64,000 nucleotides of DNA from Piscicola geometra (taxonomy: Eukaryota > Annelida > Clitellata > Hirudinida > Piscicolidae), in NCBI GenBank assembly GCA_943735955.1, contig OX030955.1, positions 2,835,734 to 2,899,733 of the forward strand, in the 5' to 3' direction. Positions 1 through 22,644 of the stretch are shown here, piece after piece (positions within the stretch are counted from its first letter, which is position 1; every line of letters starts with the position of its first letter). Made by a program: the position numbers and the translations under genes. The notes beneath the pieces were generated by a model. It saw only the letters and a list, made by a program, of their open reading frames with translations, was not told where the DNA came from and made no database searches.

Positions 1-826
1 AATAGTTTCAGGCTGACATATGTTGTTGATTGAATACGGTAATTGCTTCTAGCCGTTAAAATTTTTCTCTAGAGCAATTAACTCACTATGACATTTTCAT
101 CTTGTCTTTTAGCTGATTTGCGAAATAATGGTGTTATACATTTTTCGTGTCGAAAAGAGAAAAATACAAGTTTAACATAACCTTTATAAAATCAAACGAG
201 CACTTAATTCATCGGGGTCTATAAAACAGACACGAGTGGACTCCCGGGCTTTTAATCTGCCTATAAAAAGTGCTGTACAAATATTGTTTATCCCCAAATT
301 ATATTCTGTAATCGTGAGATCCGGCGCTGTTTTCAAAACATATGATTATCTTCAGTACGTTAGCTGGTTATACGGAATTAATTATTTAAAAAAATTAACT
401 ATAATCACAGTTGAGCTCGTATACACTTTGAAGGTGACTGAAAGGTAAGCAGAACTCATTAGAAGTCATTATCATTAGAAGTAAATATGTTTAATAGGTT
501 TGTTTTCTATACAAAATCACAAGTTTCATGTATATATTGCTTGGGCATACATTTTTAAGTGATGCTGACAAATTAAAAATGATTCATCTGAGCATTCGGG
601 AAGATGCTTGCCTATTTTTAGAGAGTTTATATGGGGCATGAGAGGCAAAAATATAATATGAAGAAGTTATTTCAATTTTTGTGTTTTGGTGTTGCGTTTT
701 GGGAATAATAGTCTTTCTATAATGGAATTTTTATTAATAGGTTTTATATAATGATCGTTTTCAAAACTTGAAGAAATAAATTCATTTCATCTGGATTGAT
801 AATGGCATTTTTATAAAGGCTGTTAG
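1..826. other. intergenic, no gene seen
   Basis: AT-rich sequence upstream of the receptor gene. The only open frame of note (236-448, 70 residues, + strand) has no recognisable domain and no ATG at its start, so I do not call it a gene. No repeat or RNA gene was recognised. Confidence 0.6.
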
Positions 827-3800
827 ATGGAAAAAATGAATTCCTCAAGCACACTTCTTTCCTTCGGAGCAAGCAACATCTCTCTGATAGAACAGCACGA
901 AAGGGCGGTCTACGGCATTGTGGCTCCCTGCATCTGCGTCATGGGCATCTTCTTCAACGCAGCAATCCTTCTCCTCCTCCACTCCAAGAGAGACTTTCAA
1001 GAGTCAACCTACGTCTACCTCTTCGACCTGGCAATGGCAGACCTTCTCACTTTGTTTTTTTACGCAACCAATTGTATAGGAAGGGCCTACTATCCGGAGA
1101 GTTACGACTGGAGAGTCTACGAAATATACTTCTACTTCCCGTTCGGTTCGATGGTTTCAAACGCCAGCATCATCCTCACGGTGACTGTGACCGTCGAAAG
1201 ATTTATCTTCATCTACCAACCCTTGAAGTCAAAGCTCTACTGCACTCCATTAATCGCGGCAAGGGTAACAAAATGCATCTGGATCTTCTGCTTCATCTTC
1301 AACCTGCCTCGCTTCTTCGTGATGGTGCCTGAGAAAGAGGGACAACTCACCTTCACTGCTTTCGGAACGAGTCTAGCTTATAAGTTATTTTATATCCAAT
1401 TTTTCAAAGCTATTGATTTATATTTTATGATTATTTTTAAACTTTATGCTTTAAATTTTTATTTCTCAAAGAAGTTTAAATTCGAAATTTTTTGTAAGTG
1501 TTTTGATTCTTTAACGTAATCTAACTGCCGTAGGATATAACTTTGCTACTTTATTGTACTAAAAAATGGTTTCTAAGCTCAAAACCTAATATATAAAAAA
1601 TTAAATTTCAACTAATTGGGAAAATATAATTCTTTACAATAAAAAAACGTTATAATTATACCTTTCATTGACTCATGAAGAAACAAATTTTAGAAATAAT
1701 AAGGGGCCATCCATAAAAGACGTCCACACAAAAGGAGGGAAGGGTGGTTCAGCAAAAAGTGGACAAGGGAGGATGGGTTTAGGACAAAGTGGATATCCAC
1801 ATCGTAGTGTATTTTGAGCGCAGAAGTTTTGCATACATTTACTGCAAAATACTTCTAGTTTAATGACAAAAGAGTTGGGATGCAAACCCAAACAATTTTT
1901 CACAAACATGTTATATTTAGAAACGATAGGTTCAATAATAATTAATATGCTTGAATATTTTTTTTTAAATATGTTGTTAAAGTTCGATTTGTCATATACA
2001 ATAAAACCTCAAATAACCATTTTAAAAATTAGAATTTTCTGTTGATTGAACGATAGTGGATAATTTGTTTATTCCATTTTTATTACACTGATTTACTAAA
2101 ATGATTTTCAACAGTTATTATTTCATTAAGAATTTTTCCTGAAAATAATTGGAATTTCTAAATAAATATTTGTAAACACATACTCCTTATATTGTTGTTA
2201 ATTTCCCCAAAATATTCATTGATTTAAGTTCGGTAAATTATATGTTTTGGACGTTCACAACTAGGGGGGGGGAGGGAGGGTTAAGTCAAAAATGGACAAA
2301 AGTGGACAAGGGGAGAGGGGGGTAAAAAAAAGCAAAAAAATTGTGGACGTCTTTTTTGGATGGCCCTAACTGAATTGATAAAATTAAACCAATTGAAAAT
2401 CAAATATATTTCTATGCATATATTTGAATAGAAACACAAAATAGTAGAAAAATTCAAAGAGAAAGCGGCGCCTTTTCTCTTTAATTAGAAAAATCTAATA
2501 AAAAATCTGCAATAACTTGGTGCTGGGGCATTATTTGATAATTGGATAATTATTACCTCAGACTCAATATTCTCGAAATTCTTTCTTTTTAAAAATCCAT
2601 TTTTATCATAAATTTTTTTATCAGACATTAACTTTTTATTCTTTATATATTAAGTAGATAAATCATCAAACCTTGACTTTACAACCCGCTATATACCTAA
2701 AGATGTTTGCATTCAACCAGCTCATTAAGAACCACACATGTTTTATATTACAATAATATTCATAATTAATATCAATCCTTATTATTTTTTATATCACCTG
2801 AGTCAGGTTCATGGAAATATTATGATTTTATCATTCATCACAAAATTTCTTTTTCACGAATAGCCCAGGGCTTCTCTTTATTATATTTTTAATAGCGCTC
2901 TTGAATTTGAAGAAAGAGCGCTATAGAAATCTATTTGATTGATTGATTGATTTAGTTTTAAAGAAAACTTTATTGCTTCAATATTTTTTTGTCTTTGAAT
3001 TAAAATATAATGCACTGTTCGTAAACTAAAATGTAAATTCTTTGAAGAAACCCGCAATTTAAAAATATATTTTGAGAAATATTTAAAACTTTATTTCCAT
3101 TTCTAATTTTTGATAAATTGAATTTTTCAAACTATTTTAATGAACTAACCGTAATGAAACCCTCATTAAAATCACATAAACCATACTGTATCAAATAATT
3201 TATTTTTTTATTTGCCATTTCTCAAAAAAAGTTTCAATTTCCTAGAAACTCAGTAGCCTAGTAGATTTACACACAAGAATAACTTTAAAGTATTAAACAG
3301 TGATTTAGCAATTCTGTGTTTGAAACCTTTATAAAATATTTCTCAACGTGGCTATTATTTCTATAAATTAAGTAAACATTCTGAAAAAAATTCTCCGTTT
3401 CCAATCATAATCACAAAATTCAACACCAATTAAAAAAACATATTTCAAGCATGTTTTTTTTAATATATATTTCATCAAATAATTAATAAAAACCAAGTTT
3501 TTACAATAATGAAACAAATATTTACTATATAATTTTTTCTAAAAACAATTAAAAACACAATTTTAACTTCAAAACCATCACGACAGGATCATCGTGTGGG
3601 TGTACTTCGTGGGGGCATCAGCAGGTCCTTCCCTTCTTTTGATCGTCTTTAACTGGCTTTTGGTGCTGGGAATTCATCGCCGAAGACATCAGCAAAACAC
3701 CCTAAAAGGAAAGTATCATGGGAGCGTGGAGTATTTGAAAGCTTCAAGGGTTTCTGAGAGCTTGAGTACCATGAATGAAGAAGAAAAGGTGTCACCAGTT

Positions 3801-4274
3801 GAAAAAAACACAGAACTGACATCAGATGCTGAAACACATTTGACTAGTATAGATGAAAAAAATGAAAGTTTAACTAGTGTATCTCATGAAAAAAACAATA
3901 ATGACTTAAAAGTTAAATGCTTAAATTCAAAAAATGCACAACCAGAAAAAACATTAAATGAAATTATGACTTTGAAGCTGCAGCAAAAACTACGCGATGA
4001 CTTTACGCTGACGCTAACGTTGGTGGTCTTAGTGGTGGTGTTTCTGCTTGGAGAGGTGCCTTCCGCACTGATGAGCAGGAACAGCGTTGTGCCCTTCCTG
4101 GGAGAAGGCGTTCTGGAAAAAACATGGTACCGAAGAGTTTTAATAACGTGCACAATTCTCGTCATAAACCAACACTCCACCAATTTCATCGTCTACTGCG
4201 CCCTCAACCGCAAGTTCTGCACTGTGTTGAAGAGGCGACTAAAGTTCTTCAAAAGACGATTCAGACGCATTTAA
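827..4274 (+). CDS. rhodopsin-family GPCR, FMRFamide-receptor-like (2 exons)
   Basis: Join 827-1383 and 3587-4274, 414 residues. The phase-2 junction restores AAG and joins SLAYK to IIVWVYF across transmembrane segment 5. Seen: TM1 with GIFFN, TM2 with LAMADL, TM3 ending in ERF in the DRY position, TM4, TM5 with FNWLLVLG, a long charged third intracellular loop, TM6 and TM7 with STNFIVYC in place of NPxxY, then a basic tail. The VTVERFIFI and NFIVYC patterns resemble FMRFamide/neuropeptide receptors of invertebrates; the ligand is a guess. It would act at the plasma membrane. Donor is GTTATT, acceptor ACGACAG. No cysteine precedes TM3 and none lies in extracellular loop 2, so the usual class A disulfide appears absent. 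An AATAAA lies at 4315-4320. The intron carries a MITE. Confidence 0.75.
1703..2366. mobile_element. non-autonomous DNA transposon (MITE), Harbinger-like
   Basis: The left end starts GGGGCCATCCATAAAAGACG and the right end is its inverted counterpart (reverse complement GGGCCATCCAAAAAAGACG), giving imperfect terminal inverted repeats of about 28 bp. Both ends are flanked by TAA (1700-1702 and 2367-2369), a 3-bp target duplication as made by PIF/Harbinger elements. Subterminal G-rich blocks with GTGGACAAGG occur at both ends. No transposase frame is present. It sits inside the receptor intron. The superfamily assignment is inference from duplication length and the GGGCC terminus. Confidence 0.7.
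2905..2951 (+). mobile_element. 3' tail of a non-LTR retrotransposon
   Basis: A short segment with AGAGCGCTATAGAAATCTAT followed by repeated TGAT units. The same 37-bp core recurs at 34500-34536, and a variant lies inverted at 44888-44930. L2/CR1-like elements end in short tandem repeats and insert as 5'-truncated copies, so these look like very short 3' remnants. Confidence 0.6.
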
Positions 4275-6438
4275 TGATGAAATATAAATTTTTATAACCA
4301 AGATATTCCATTGAATAAATGTTTTATGGGTTATTTTTTAAATAACTTGTTTTTTATTTTTTTTAAAGTTGATTTACACGTAAAGTATTCTAGAAGGTGA
4401 AATTTAGTTAGTTATTTAGTTATTGAAATCTAGTTTTAAAAGAGGCTTCAAATTGAAATATTTTTGATGATATTAAATTTAATTGTTTCAAAACTTATTT
4501 TTTTAATACTATTTTTTAAAATATTTTTTATTCATTTTATGTTTCAAGTATTGAAATTTTACTGCATTACCAAATTAAAAACTAAAATACTGAGTTCTTA
4601 ATTTCTTAACTGATAAAAAAATTCAACAAAATAGCTTTATTTGCGTTGATACATATTGGCAAGAACAGCAAAATAAACACAAGTTCAGAATAAAGTACAA
4701 GAATAAAGGATCGAAGTTCAAAGGAAATAGACGATCAATTAGTTTTTTTAAAGACATTTTTTAAAATTTTATTAAGTTATGTCGTTTATTTGTTTTTCAT
4801 GTTTATAAGATTTTAATAAATTATATTCTATATATATTTTATCATATTCAAATAGACATAATATGAAGCTCAAATGTACAACTAAAATAGTAATAATAAC
4901 TTGTAAAACTAAAACAAGACTTCAAAACGATCAAACACGGAAAACAACTTAGACATTTGAAGCAAGAAAATTTATTACAAATCACGGTATCCTATAATAA
5001 GTCAACAGATGGATAAGTCTATGGAGAAAGGTCGAATAAACTAGCACATACGCAAGACTAGAATCGCGAATCAAAGTTTTAATACAATTAATATAAATAA
5101 AAGGTGAAAAAAATTTTAAGTATATGTTTAAAAAATGAAATCATCATAAAGTTCATATTATGCTTTTCACCGTACAGAAGTTAATGTGGAATTCATTAGA
5201 ACTTTACTGACATACGAGAATATAGTAATTGGTAAGAAAAAAAGCTAATAGATTTAAAATATAACTCCATTCGACCAATTTATTAGTATTTTTTGTACCC
5301 TAGAAAAACCATGGGTTAAATAAAAAAGAAATTAAATCTAATAATTATACAATAATGGAAAGAATAACTAAAATAATAAAATTGATTTTTGAGAATATAT
5401 ATTTGAAATTTAGATAAATAGTTTTTTTTAAATATGAGTTTATATTCAAAAGATAAAAGATAGTTGAAATGCAAACAAGATCGATAATTTAGTCATGCTT
5501 TTAGGAGTAATTGACTGTGATATGTGGTTGGGAACCTTTTCAACAATTAACAAAATTTGTTAAAATTTAAATTGAAGAAGTGATATATACGTCACGAACA
5601 AGGACCAAATGCACAAGAGAACAATAATTAACACACTGGGTGTCTACAAAATATCATCACACCAAAGTGTGAATCAAAATAATTTGATTTTTTACGATAT
5701 TTGTGAAAAAAGAGATTATAGACTTTTAAAATACAATCACAAAACTCCACAAACGGCACTATGAATTGAAGCACAATACAAGCATCAAAAGTTTAAAGAA
5801 TAATTTAGATTTTCAAAAGTTGTAATTTGTGTAATTTAAAAAACCCTTTTCCAAAAACGTTTAAAAGTACGTGTATATTCGTGTATAAAAACAAGTTTTT
5901 GTATAAAAGTTGAAATAGTGAATACGTGTGATTACCCTGTTAGCGCAGCTTGAAAGAATGCGGTTAATTTGCTTTTTCAACAAACCTTTAACTTCACTTC
6001 TATCTGAGAAGAATTTTCAAACTTGAAAAAACCGTCTCATAATAATGTACAAATACCTAGCACCTCATAAAAACGAATAAAAAAGCGTAGATTGTGTCAT
6101 GGAAAACATTTGTCCACGATTTAGTAAAATTTGAAATCAAAATATTTATAATTTTACCTTCAACAAAATTATTAAAAAAATTAAAATTGAAAAATATAGT
6201 TACTCAATTATATATTTTTTATAGCAAACAGAGAAGAAAATTCATATAAACTAACTTCCATAAGAGTAAAATTATTTTTATCAAAACATACTTTAATTTC
6301 CCAAGGAAATTAGTTGCCTCTTGAGTATTAATGCAAATCAGTTGGAACTTCTCCACTTCTGGGCCTCCTAATGTCGTCTTGAAAGATACTTTTGGATTGA
6401 AAATCTTCTTGTTTTGTAACGCCAGAAAACTTTGTAAA
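4275..6438. other. intergenic, no gene seen
   Basis: AT-rich sequence between the receptor gene (+) and the convergent NOL4-like gene (-). It holds the receptor polyadenylation signal (AATAAA 4315-4320). I see no exon with plausible splice sites and no repeat on either strand. Confidence 0.55.
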
Positions 6439-16197
<9,759 letters not shown>

Positions 16198-19100
16198 GTT
16201 GTATTACTCTTTGACTCTGTTTTTTGGGGTTGTTGGTTTGCTGAAGTTTTTTGGTTGGTTTTAAATTACATGAAATAGAAGTGAAGAAATGAAGTTATTT
16301 GAGCAAGAAATGATTTCAATTATAAATCCTTATTAGTAGATTTTGTTTATTTCCATAGTTCTTTCATAAATTATTAAATTTTAATTTATCATTATTTACG
16401 GGACGTATAAATTGATATGTTCAAAATAATGTTTAATCAAATGTATTTTGCAAATTATCTCAATTATCTATAAAAAGGTATTAAATCTTTTTATTTAAAA
16501 AATTGGTTTCTACGACCAAACTGTGATTTCCTGGTTTAAAAAAAACAAACAAAGCAAACTCGTTCGCATTACGAGACGAGTGTATAAATTAATCTCCAGC
16601 GCAACTCTTTAGAACTGCTCCATCTTCCCTGATGGTCCATGAAATCCCGTTCATTATATCAGCTACTCACCAACACACGTGCGTCAACTGCACATTTATT
16701 CACACGCAAATATATATATTTTTGCAAATTTACTTGCCCACCCGTTCTCATTCACACACTCACAAAAACCTATACACGCACACATTAAACTGTAAAATAA
16801 ACACACAAACATTCAAAAAAACGCATACACACTTACTAAAACACACACACCAAAATGCGTACAAACACATAGAAACGCATAGAGACACACGGACACATAC
16901 GAAGACATATAAAAGGATGCACCGTCGCGAGCATGGGTCACCTCCTTCTCCAGTGCTTCAGGTAGACGACGTCTTATACTTTCAATACATGCGTATGCAA
17001 GTGTGCACATTAAAGAGTTGTACGTGTCTTACTGTGTATGTGTCGGTGTACATTTTCCTGTCTGTGACTATATGCTTTTTTCAAGGTGTTTTACTTGCTG
17101 GTCCGACTCTGCTGCCATTGTTGGTTATTGCAGTTGTTGTTGAGACAATTTGTATTTAATTTTTTTTGGAGATTTTTTTATTCCTTTAGCGATAAACAAC
17201 CCGTTTTTTTTACATATAGTTAGTTGAACTCTTTGAACTTAATGAAAAACATAAATTTTTTTTTTTGAAAAATCTCAATTCAATTTTGAGAAAACTACTT
17301 ATTTTACAAATTGGTTTGAAACTAATAGTCATTTTTACATTTTTAAGCAGCATCAGAATTAAAAATACATATGATTTTTGTAAATAGTTACTGAAACAAC
17401 TGAAATTTATTTTCCCATTTATCAATCGTTTCGTTTTTTAATTTTCCAATCTACCCATCTGTCTTTCAATCAATTCATCCATGCACTCATCCAACACAAC
17501 CAAAAAAAATACACGTGTTCACACATCCATCCGCACCCATCCATACGCCCATCGTACATCTTTTATCCTACTACACGAACGAACATGCGATTCACCTTCT
17601 TTGTCCCCACAGGTGTCTTTAGCATTGTATATATAATCTATGTTCTACATTATGGAGACTTCTTTTTACGTAATAGTTGTACCACGGTCTAGATCATAGA
17701 CGGATAAGCAGAAAAATATTTGATTGAAGAAACATTTTTTCATGTATTTTTCATATATTTTGATCGATAATGTATTTTTTATGCATAATTATTGACTAAG
17801 ATAATAATCAATGTATACAAATGGAATATATTTATTTTAATATTTAAAAAAGTTAAACTTTTAGTAATGGTCTTATATTGAGAAGGTAAAAATATAAATC
17901 ATTGAAAACAACAACAGGGAAAAAACCAGAAAGAAAAAATATAATAAAAAAAATTAAAAAAAATAAGTGGAAAGGAAGAATGGAGAAGGGGATGAAAAGA
18001 TGTAGTAGGAAACACGTGTACCTACCTGGAGAGATGAGAGCAATTACTTGCGCGCATTAGAGTGGCATTCTGATGTCTTCGTTGAGGGGAGAGTGGTTGT
18101 AGTGGTTGTTGAAGGAGATGGTAGTGGTTGTAGTTGGTGTGATGAAGTGGTAGTTTACATTCTGGTGGGAATGGAAAAAGTTGTGTACAAGCAAAATATT
18201 TTTGACATTTTTATGAGGCATTGTTTTCTAAAATAGTTTGATATTTCGATTTATTTAACTATGTTTAATTTAAAAGCCACAGTTACATTTTAAAAAATTA
18301 TTTTATTTTTTTGTTAATCTTGTTTTGTTTTTTTGTGGAGAAAAGATAAAATATCTTTAATGAATTTAGTTGAATACAATTTAACGTTTGTAAAAAGTAA
18401 ATTTTAAAAAATACACATACAAAAACATACAGGCAGGCGTAAACAAAAAAGAATAATTTTATACTGATAATGGAGCACAATCCCTTTTCCATAAGCTCTC
18501 TTTTTCAATTTTCATCTCTTCTTTATGTATAAAGTTTTACTTTTTTTAAAAAGGAAACTATTTCGTTTTATATTTCAATTTATTTTGTTTTTTTTTTCTA
18601 TTTAATTAAAATAAGTTTTCTTTGAGGCTAGCCTTTAATTGACTGTAAAATTTAAAATTAAATTTTTTATGTGATTGCTTTTGCATAAGACGACTGACGT
18701 GCCTAATTATTAACATACGATTCAAAACACACAGCTTGTACTTTTATTTTTGTCTCAAGAACGTTGAAATGGAAAATGCAAATAATAATTTTTATGAATA
18801 AGTCAATTTTTCGATTGCTTTGCATCCACACGAACTCACATAAGTAGCTGTCTAGTGAAGATCGTACTGTGTCGCTTTGGCGCTTATTGTGCCTCTTGTA
18901 GACGTGCCAAAGAGTTTCTATGTTTTGTGTGTGAGTTCTGGGCTTTTGGATCCACCAAGCTTTCGGGATCATTGAAAATTTTAATTAATCTTTTTTTTAA
19001 TTAATTGAGGATGAAAGCATCAAAAAGTTGACATAAAAGTTTTAATTTTAGTTCTTAATTTTAATTTTAGATTTTTATTAAATTTAATTAAAGTTTTTTA

Positions 19101-21735
19101 AAAATATTAATCAAAAGGCATTTTAAAAGTCGAAAGAGTCAGAAAATTAAATTACATTTTGAATTTGTTTTGAATTCAAATGTAATAAGATATACTGAAA
19201 ACGATTGATTTTGGAGAATTTACTAAAAATAATTTAAGGGAATTTCTCATGCTTGCAATTCTAAAATTTGGAGCGGTCTTTGTCTTATACAGAGTAGAAA
19301 TTTCTTTCATGAGTTTTTCAACACTAGCTCATAAGTTTATAAGTTTATCATTCATAGTGTTCAATAAAACTGTTAAAAAATAGTAGATAGAAATTAAGAC
19401 ACCTTTAAATAAATAAATAAAAGTATCTAATCTATCTTCATTTAAGAAAAAACATTTGTGAAAAAAATTAATGGAAATTAAAAAAGGAGTTTATACCAAA
19501 ATATCCGCAGAAAAATACTAAGGGGCCTAATGCCATGATAGACAAGGGACTTCTTAGTGAGAGTGATAGATGGCTTGATAGATGGATGGGAGATTAGGAT
19601 GATAAATATTTTTATGAACTTTACATTGGGAATAAAAACTATTCATTTTTTATATATTATGTCTAACTAAAAAGCACTTAAGGGAAATTAAGATCGTGTT
19701 TAAACCATTATAATCGAGGATACATCGGAGATTGCGTAAAAGGAAAATAAAAATAATGTTTACTAAATTCTAAAAACTTTAAAAAGAAAATACCTTACCC
19801 TTTTGAGGAAATCTTAATTTAACAACTGCATTCTGTAACGAAACTAATTTGACTTTCGAAGGATTTCTGAAAAAGTGGTTATAACAGCGTTTTTAGTGTT
19901 TAAAGAAGAGCCCCATTTCCAATTCGATAGAGCATCATTATCATTCAATGCGTATTGAGAAAACATGAAAATGGTTATTTTTTCAAAATGAGGCTGCACC
20001 ATGGCAAAGCAAAAAAAATTACAAAAAAAAACGACGAAGCCTACGAAAAACCTATTAAGATGCAGGGGCTAATGATGCATGTATAGACAAAATCTACTCT
20101 ACGATAATATTCTTGGGAGTTTTGAAAGATCCAGGTAAAAAGTTATTTTGCATTGGAAAACGTTATTCGGATACACAGATTTTATAATTATTTTCAGCAA
20201 TAGCTAGTGCTTATAATTTTTACAAGAATAGAATTTTTCCCCAAAAATATCTTTATTTGCTTTATTAAGAATTTAATAAAAATTTTTTTAAATAAGACTA
20301 AACTACCAGTTTCTTTCCTAAAACCTAGATTAACCTTTTTTTCTTTAAAAATTCTTTTGAGCCTTCATTCACATTATAAAAACTCTTTTTCTTATTCTTT
20401 TCATGTTTGTATGCACCGCCCCATCAAACGAAATGTCACGACGTGTCTATTTTTGAAAAATGGCGGACGGCCTAATGAGTACTGCCGGGGTAATATGAAG
20501 AGAGTGATGGTGACGTGCATAAGGGTTTGGCTTTTTTTTTCTCCAAATATTTTCGAATTCAGAGTTTTATTCGTTTTATTGCAATTATTTTCCTATCAGA
20601 AAACTCTTCATTCATCTTCTAGAATACTTTTTCTGACTGCGTAAAAACTATATCTGCGTTGTTTTCAACGTTTAGGATATTTTAGCCCCCCAAAACTATA
20701 ATTATTTCATAATCCTATACATTTTATTAATCGACTTTTTTTCTATATATATTTACCAAAGAATCAAAATAACACATAGTGAGAAAGAAGAAGATGAGTG
20801 TAGAGGCGAGTGGACCATTAGCTCTCTTCGAGAACGCCCTTATTGCCTTAATGCTACGTCACAAAAACGTGTGCGCAACTAAACGACACTGCCTCAAGGA
20901 ATGACTCAAGCGCGTCTCGGAGCGACTTTCTAAAAGAATTCATTATTATTTAAAAAAATATATAATATAATATTTCCATTTAAAAGCGTTAAGTATTTAA
21001 GTATGTTATTTGGCCGAAGTACATGTTAAACGTTTTAAATTGTTAGAATTATGAAAAAAAAGAATGAATATTTTATTTGAGACTCTTTTTATTAAATAAT
21101 AATAATCATCATCATCATTTATTATCATTGCTAACGTCATGTAAATTGGATTACAATTTTCCACTCATTTCGACACAATCGAAAGATAGTATGACGTACT
21201 AAATATTCAGTTTTCAAAAACGAAACACTCAGTTTTTAAGTTAAAAAAAATTATTCTTGTTTTAAATTTAAATTCCTAAATATTTTTACAATTCAATGAT
21301 TTTTTAAATGTAATTTTTAAAAGTTAACATAAAAAAACCTAAATATTCGATTTTTCATTTAAATAAAAAACTCATCAACTAAATTGAAAAAATGAGAAAG
21401 TAACTAATTTTGTGTGTATTAAATAAACTAATTCGACTGAATAATGAATTAATTTCAACAAATATTCACAAATTTTATACGAAAAGTCATTTTTTCATAA
21501 TTAAATGCGAAATAATGTATACTGTTGCGTGATATGAAACCTCTAAGACAAGATCTAAGTAAAAGACTGTTTATTCCAGCTAAAAAAACAATGAAAATTT
21601 TCACTGAAACATCATTATTATTATGACATATTCAAGGCGAAATATGATGTTGCTTTTTTATAATTGACAACTAAAGCGATCAACTAAAGTCCTACTCAAT
21701 ACCAAATGTTTCAAGAACGATCATAAAAGCGCTGT
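16198..21735. other. gene-poor intergenic region
   Basis: Upstream flank of the NOL4-like gene and downstream flank of the PP1 subunit. It contains degenerate CACA-rich sequence at about 16670-16880, a Merlin-type transposase remnant near 18800-18990, and a less AT-rich block at about 20760-20940. Open frames at 16632-17159 and 20207-20644 have no domain, no good splice context and biased composition, and I do not call them. Confidence 0.5.
18800..18990 (-). pseudogene. Merlin-type (IS1595-like) transposase remnant
   Basis: On the minus strand one frame reads THTQNIETLWHVYKRHNKRQ and then SLDSYLCEFVWM, which fits the C-terminal end of Merlin/ISXO2-type DDE transposases (HTQxIExLW, then SYLxEFMW). 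The preceding part of the motif, with LVDPKA, lies in a different frame just upstream, so at least one frameshift separates them. No terminal repeats or target duplication were identified. This is a decayed fragment; it could be part of a larger element whose other parts I did not find. Confidence 0.6.
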
Positions 21736-22644
21736 TTAGTAGAACTTGTTGGCTATGTAGCTTTCCACCCTGTAATTGCTTCCATAATTGTTGTCCCAGA
21801 AAGTTTGATTGTCGACTGAGTACTTGATAGAGAACTGTAGAGAGCTGCATGATTTGAACGTCTCAGGTAGAAGAATGCTGTATAGAAACCGATCGGTGAG
21901 TCCATCGGAAGAGCTTGATGAGAATTTGGCATAAAGTTCATCGTGGGTGAGCCAGTTGTTGAAGCTATAACGCAACTTAACTTCTTTTTCGAAAGCCAGG
22001 TTCACAACCCTGATGGAGCCGTACACTGAATCGTTTGAATTGCTAACCAAGCAGTTTTCCAGCATCACTTTTTGTTCTTGTAAGCGCTTGTTGTAGTCTG
22101 GACAGTTGTCGGGAGATGAGAAACAAAGACACAACTTAGTTACTTCTTGCAAACTGACTTGTGGCGTTTCAACATTTAAATTAAGATCTCTCATTGCAGA
22201 ATCAGGCACAAATGGAGGCTCATCCATATCAAAAACATGTCGGGTAGATGTAAGTTCTAAGCCTAATGCGTCAGAAAATCTCACAACTTTCTTTGGAGTA
22301 TCTTGTCCTGTATTTTTTCTGATTCTCAAAGATGTAGACTTTTTTCTTGGAGATTTCATTAAAAAATCAAATTCTTCGTCATGAGTGAAAATATATGATG
22401 GCTCTTTTTTTAATTGTTCGGATAAAATACTGATAGAATTCATTTCTGAGAGAGTAGTATTATCGTTTATAATTTCATTAGTATATTCTTGCATTTCAAC
22501 TGCACTTTTTTCTGTTTCTAATGTTTCAGGGAGACTCGGACAATATAAAATGGAAATATCTTTAAAAACATCAGTTTGATCATATTTCAGATAGCTTTGA
22601 AACAACTTGTTACTCTCGGAAGTAGAAATGTTGGTAACATCCAT
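21736..22644 (-). CDS. protein phosphatase 1 glycogen-targeting regulatory subunit 3 (PPP1R3 type)
   Basis: Intronless frame of 302 residues starting at MDVTNIS; the longer frame upstream has only a TTG and runs through a plausible 3' splice site (TTCTCAG), so a 5' UTR intron is possible. Seen: a PP1-docking RVxF motif KKVVRF at residues 118-123, followed by SDALGLEL as in PPP1R3 proteins, and a C-terminal CBM21 carbohydrate-binding domain at about 170-292 with VYGSIRVVNLAFEKEV, RYSFNNWLTHDE and the WDNNYGSNY signature. In the family these subunits bring PP1 to glycogen to activate glycogen synthase. Length fits the B/C/D subgroup. It is head to head with the ZnT7 gene, 522 bp between start codons. 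Confidence 0.92.
   Translation of the reverse strand: MDVTNISTSESNKLFQSYLKYDQTDVFKDISILYCPSLPETLETEKSAVEMQEYTNEIINDNTTLSEMNSISILSEQLKKEPSYIFTHDEEFDFLMKSPRKKSTSLRIRKNTGQDTPKKVVRFSDALGLELTSTRHVFDMDEPPFVPDSAMRDLNLNVETPQVSLQEVTKLCLCFSSPDNCPDYNKRLQEQKVMLENCLVSNSNDSVYGSIRVVNLAFEKEVKLRYSFNNWLTHDELYAKFSSSSSDGLTDRFLYSILLPETFKSCSSLQFSIKYSVDNQTFWDNNYGSNYRVESYIANKFY

Noticed and set aside
16632..17159. 175-codon frame near the NOL4-like promoter
   Set aside because: Composition follows CACA-rich sequence; no domain, no splice context, no similarity noticed.
20207..20644. 145-codon frame in the gene-poor region
   Set aside because: No ATG at the frame start, Phe/Leu/Lys composition typical of AT-rich noncoding DNA and no domain.
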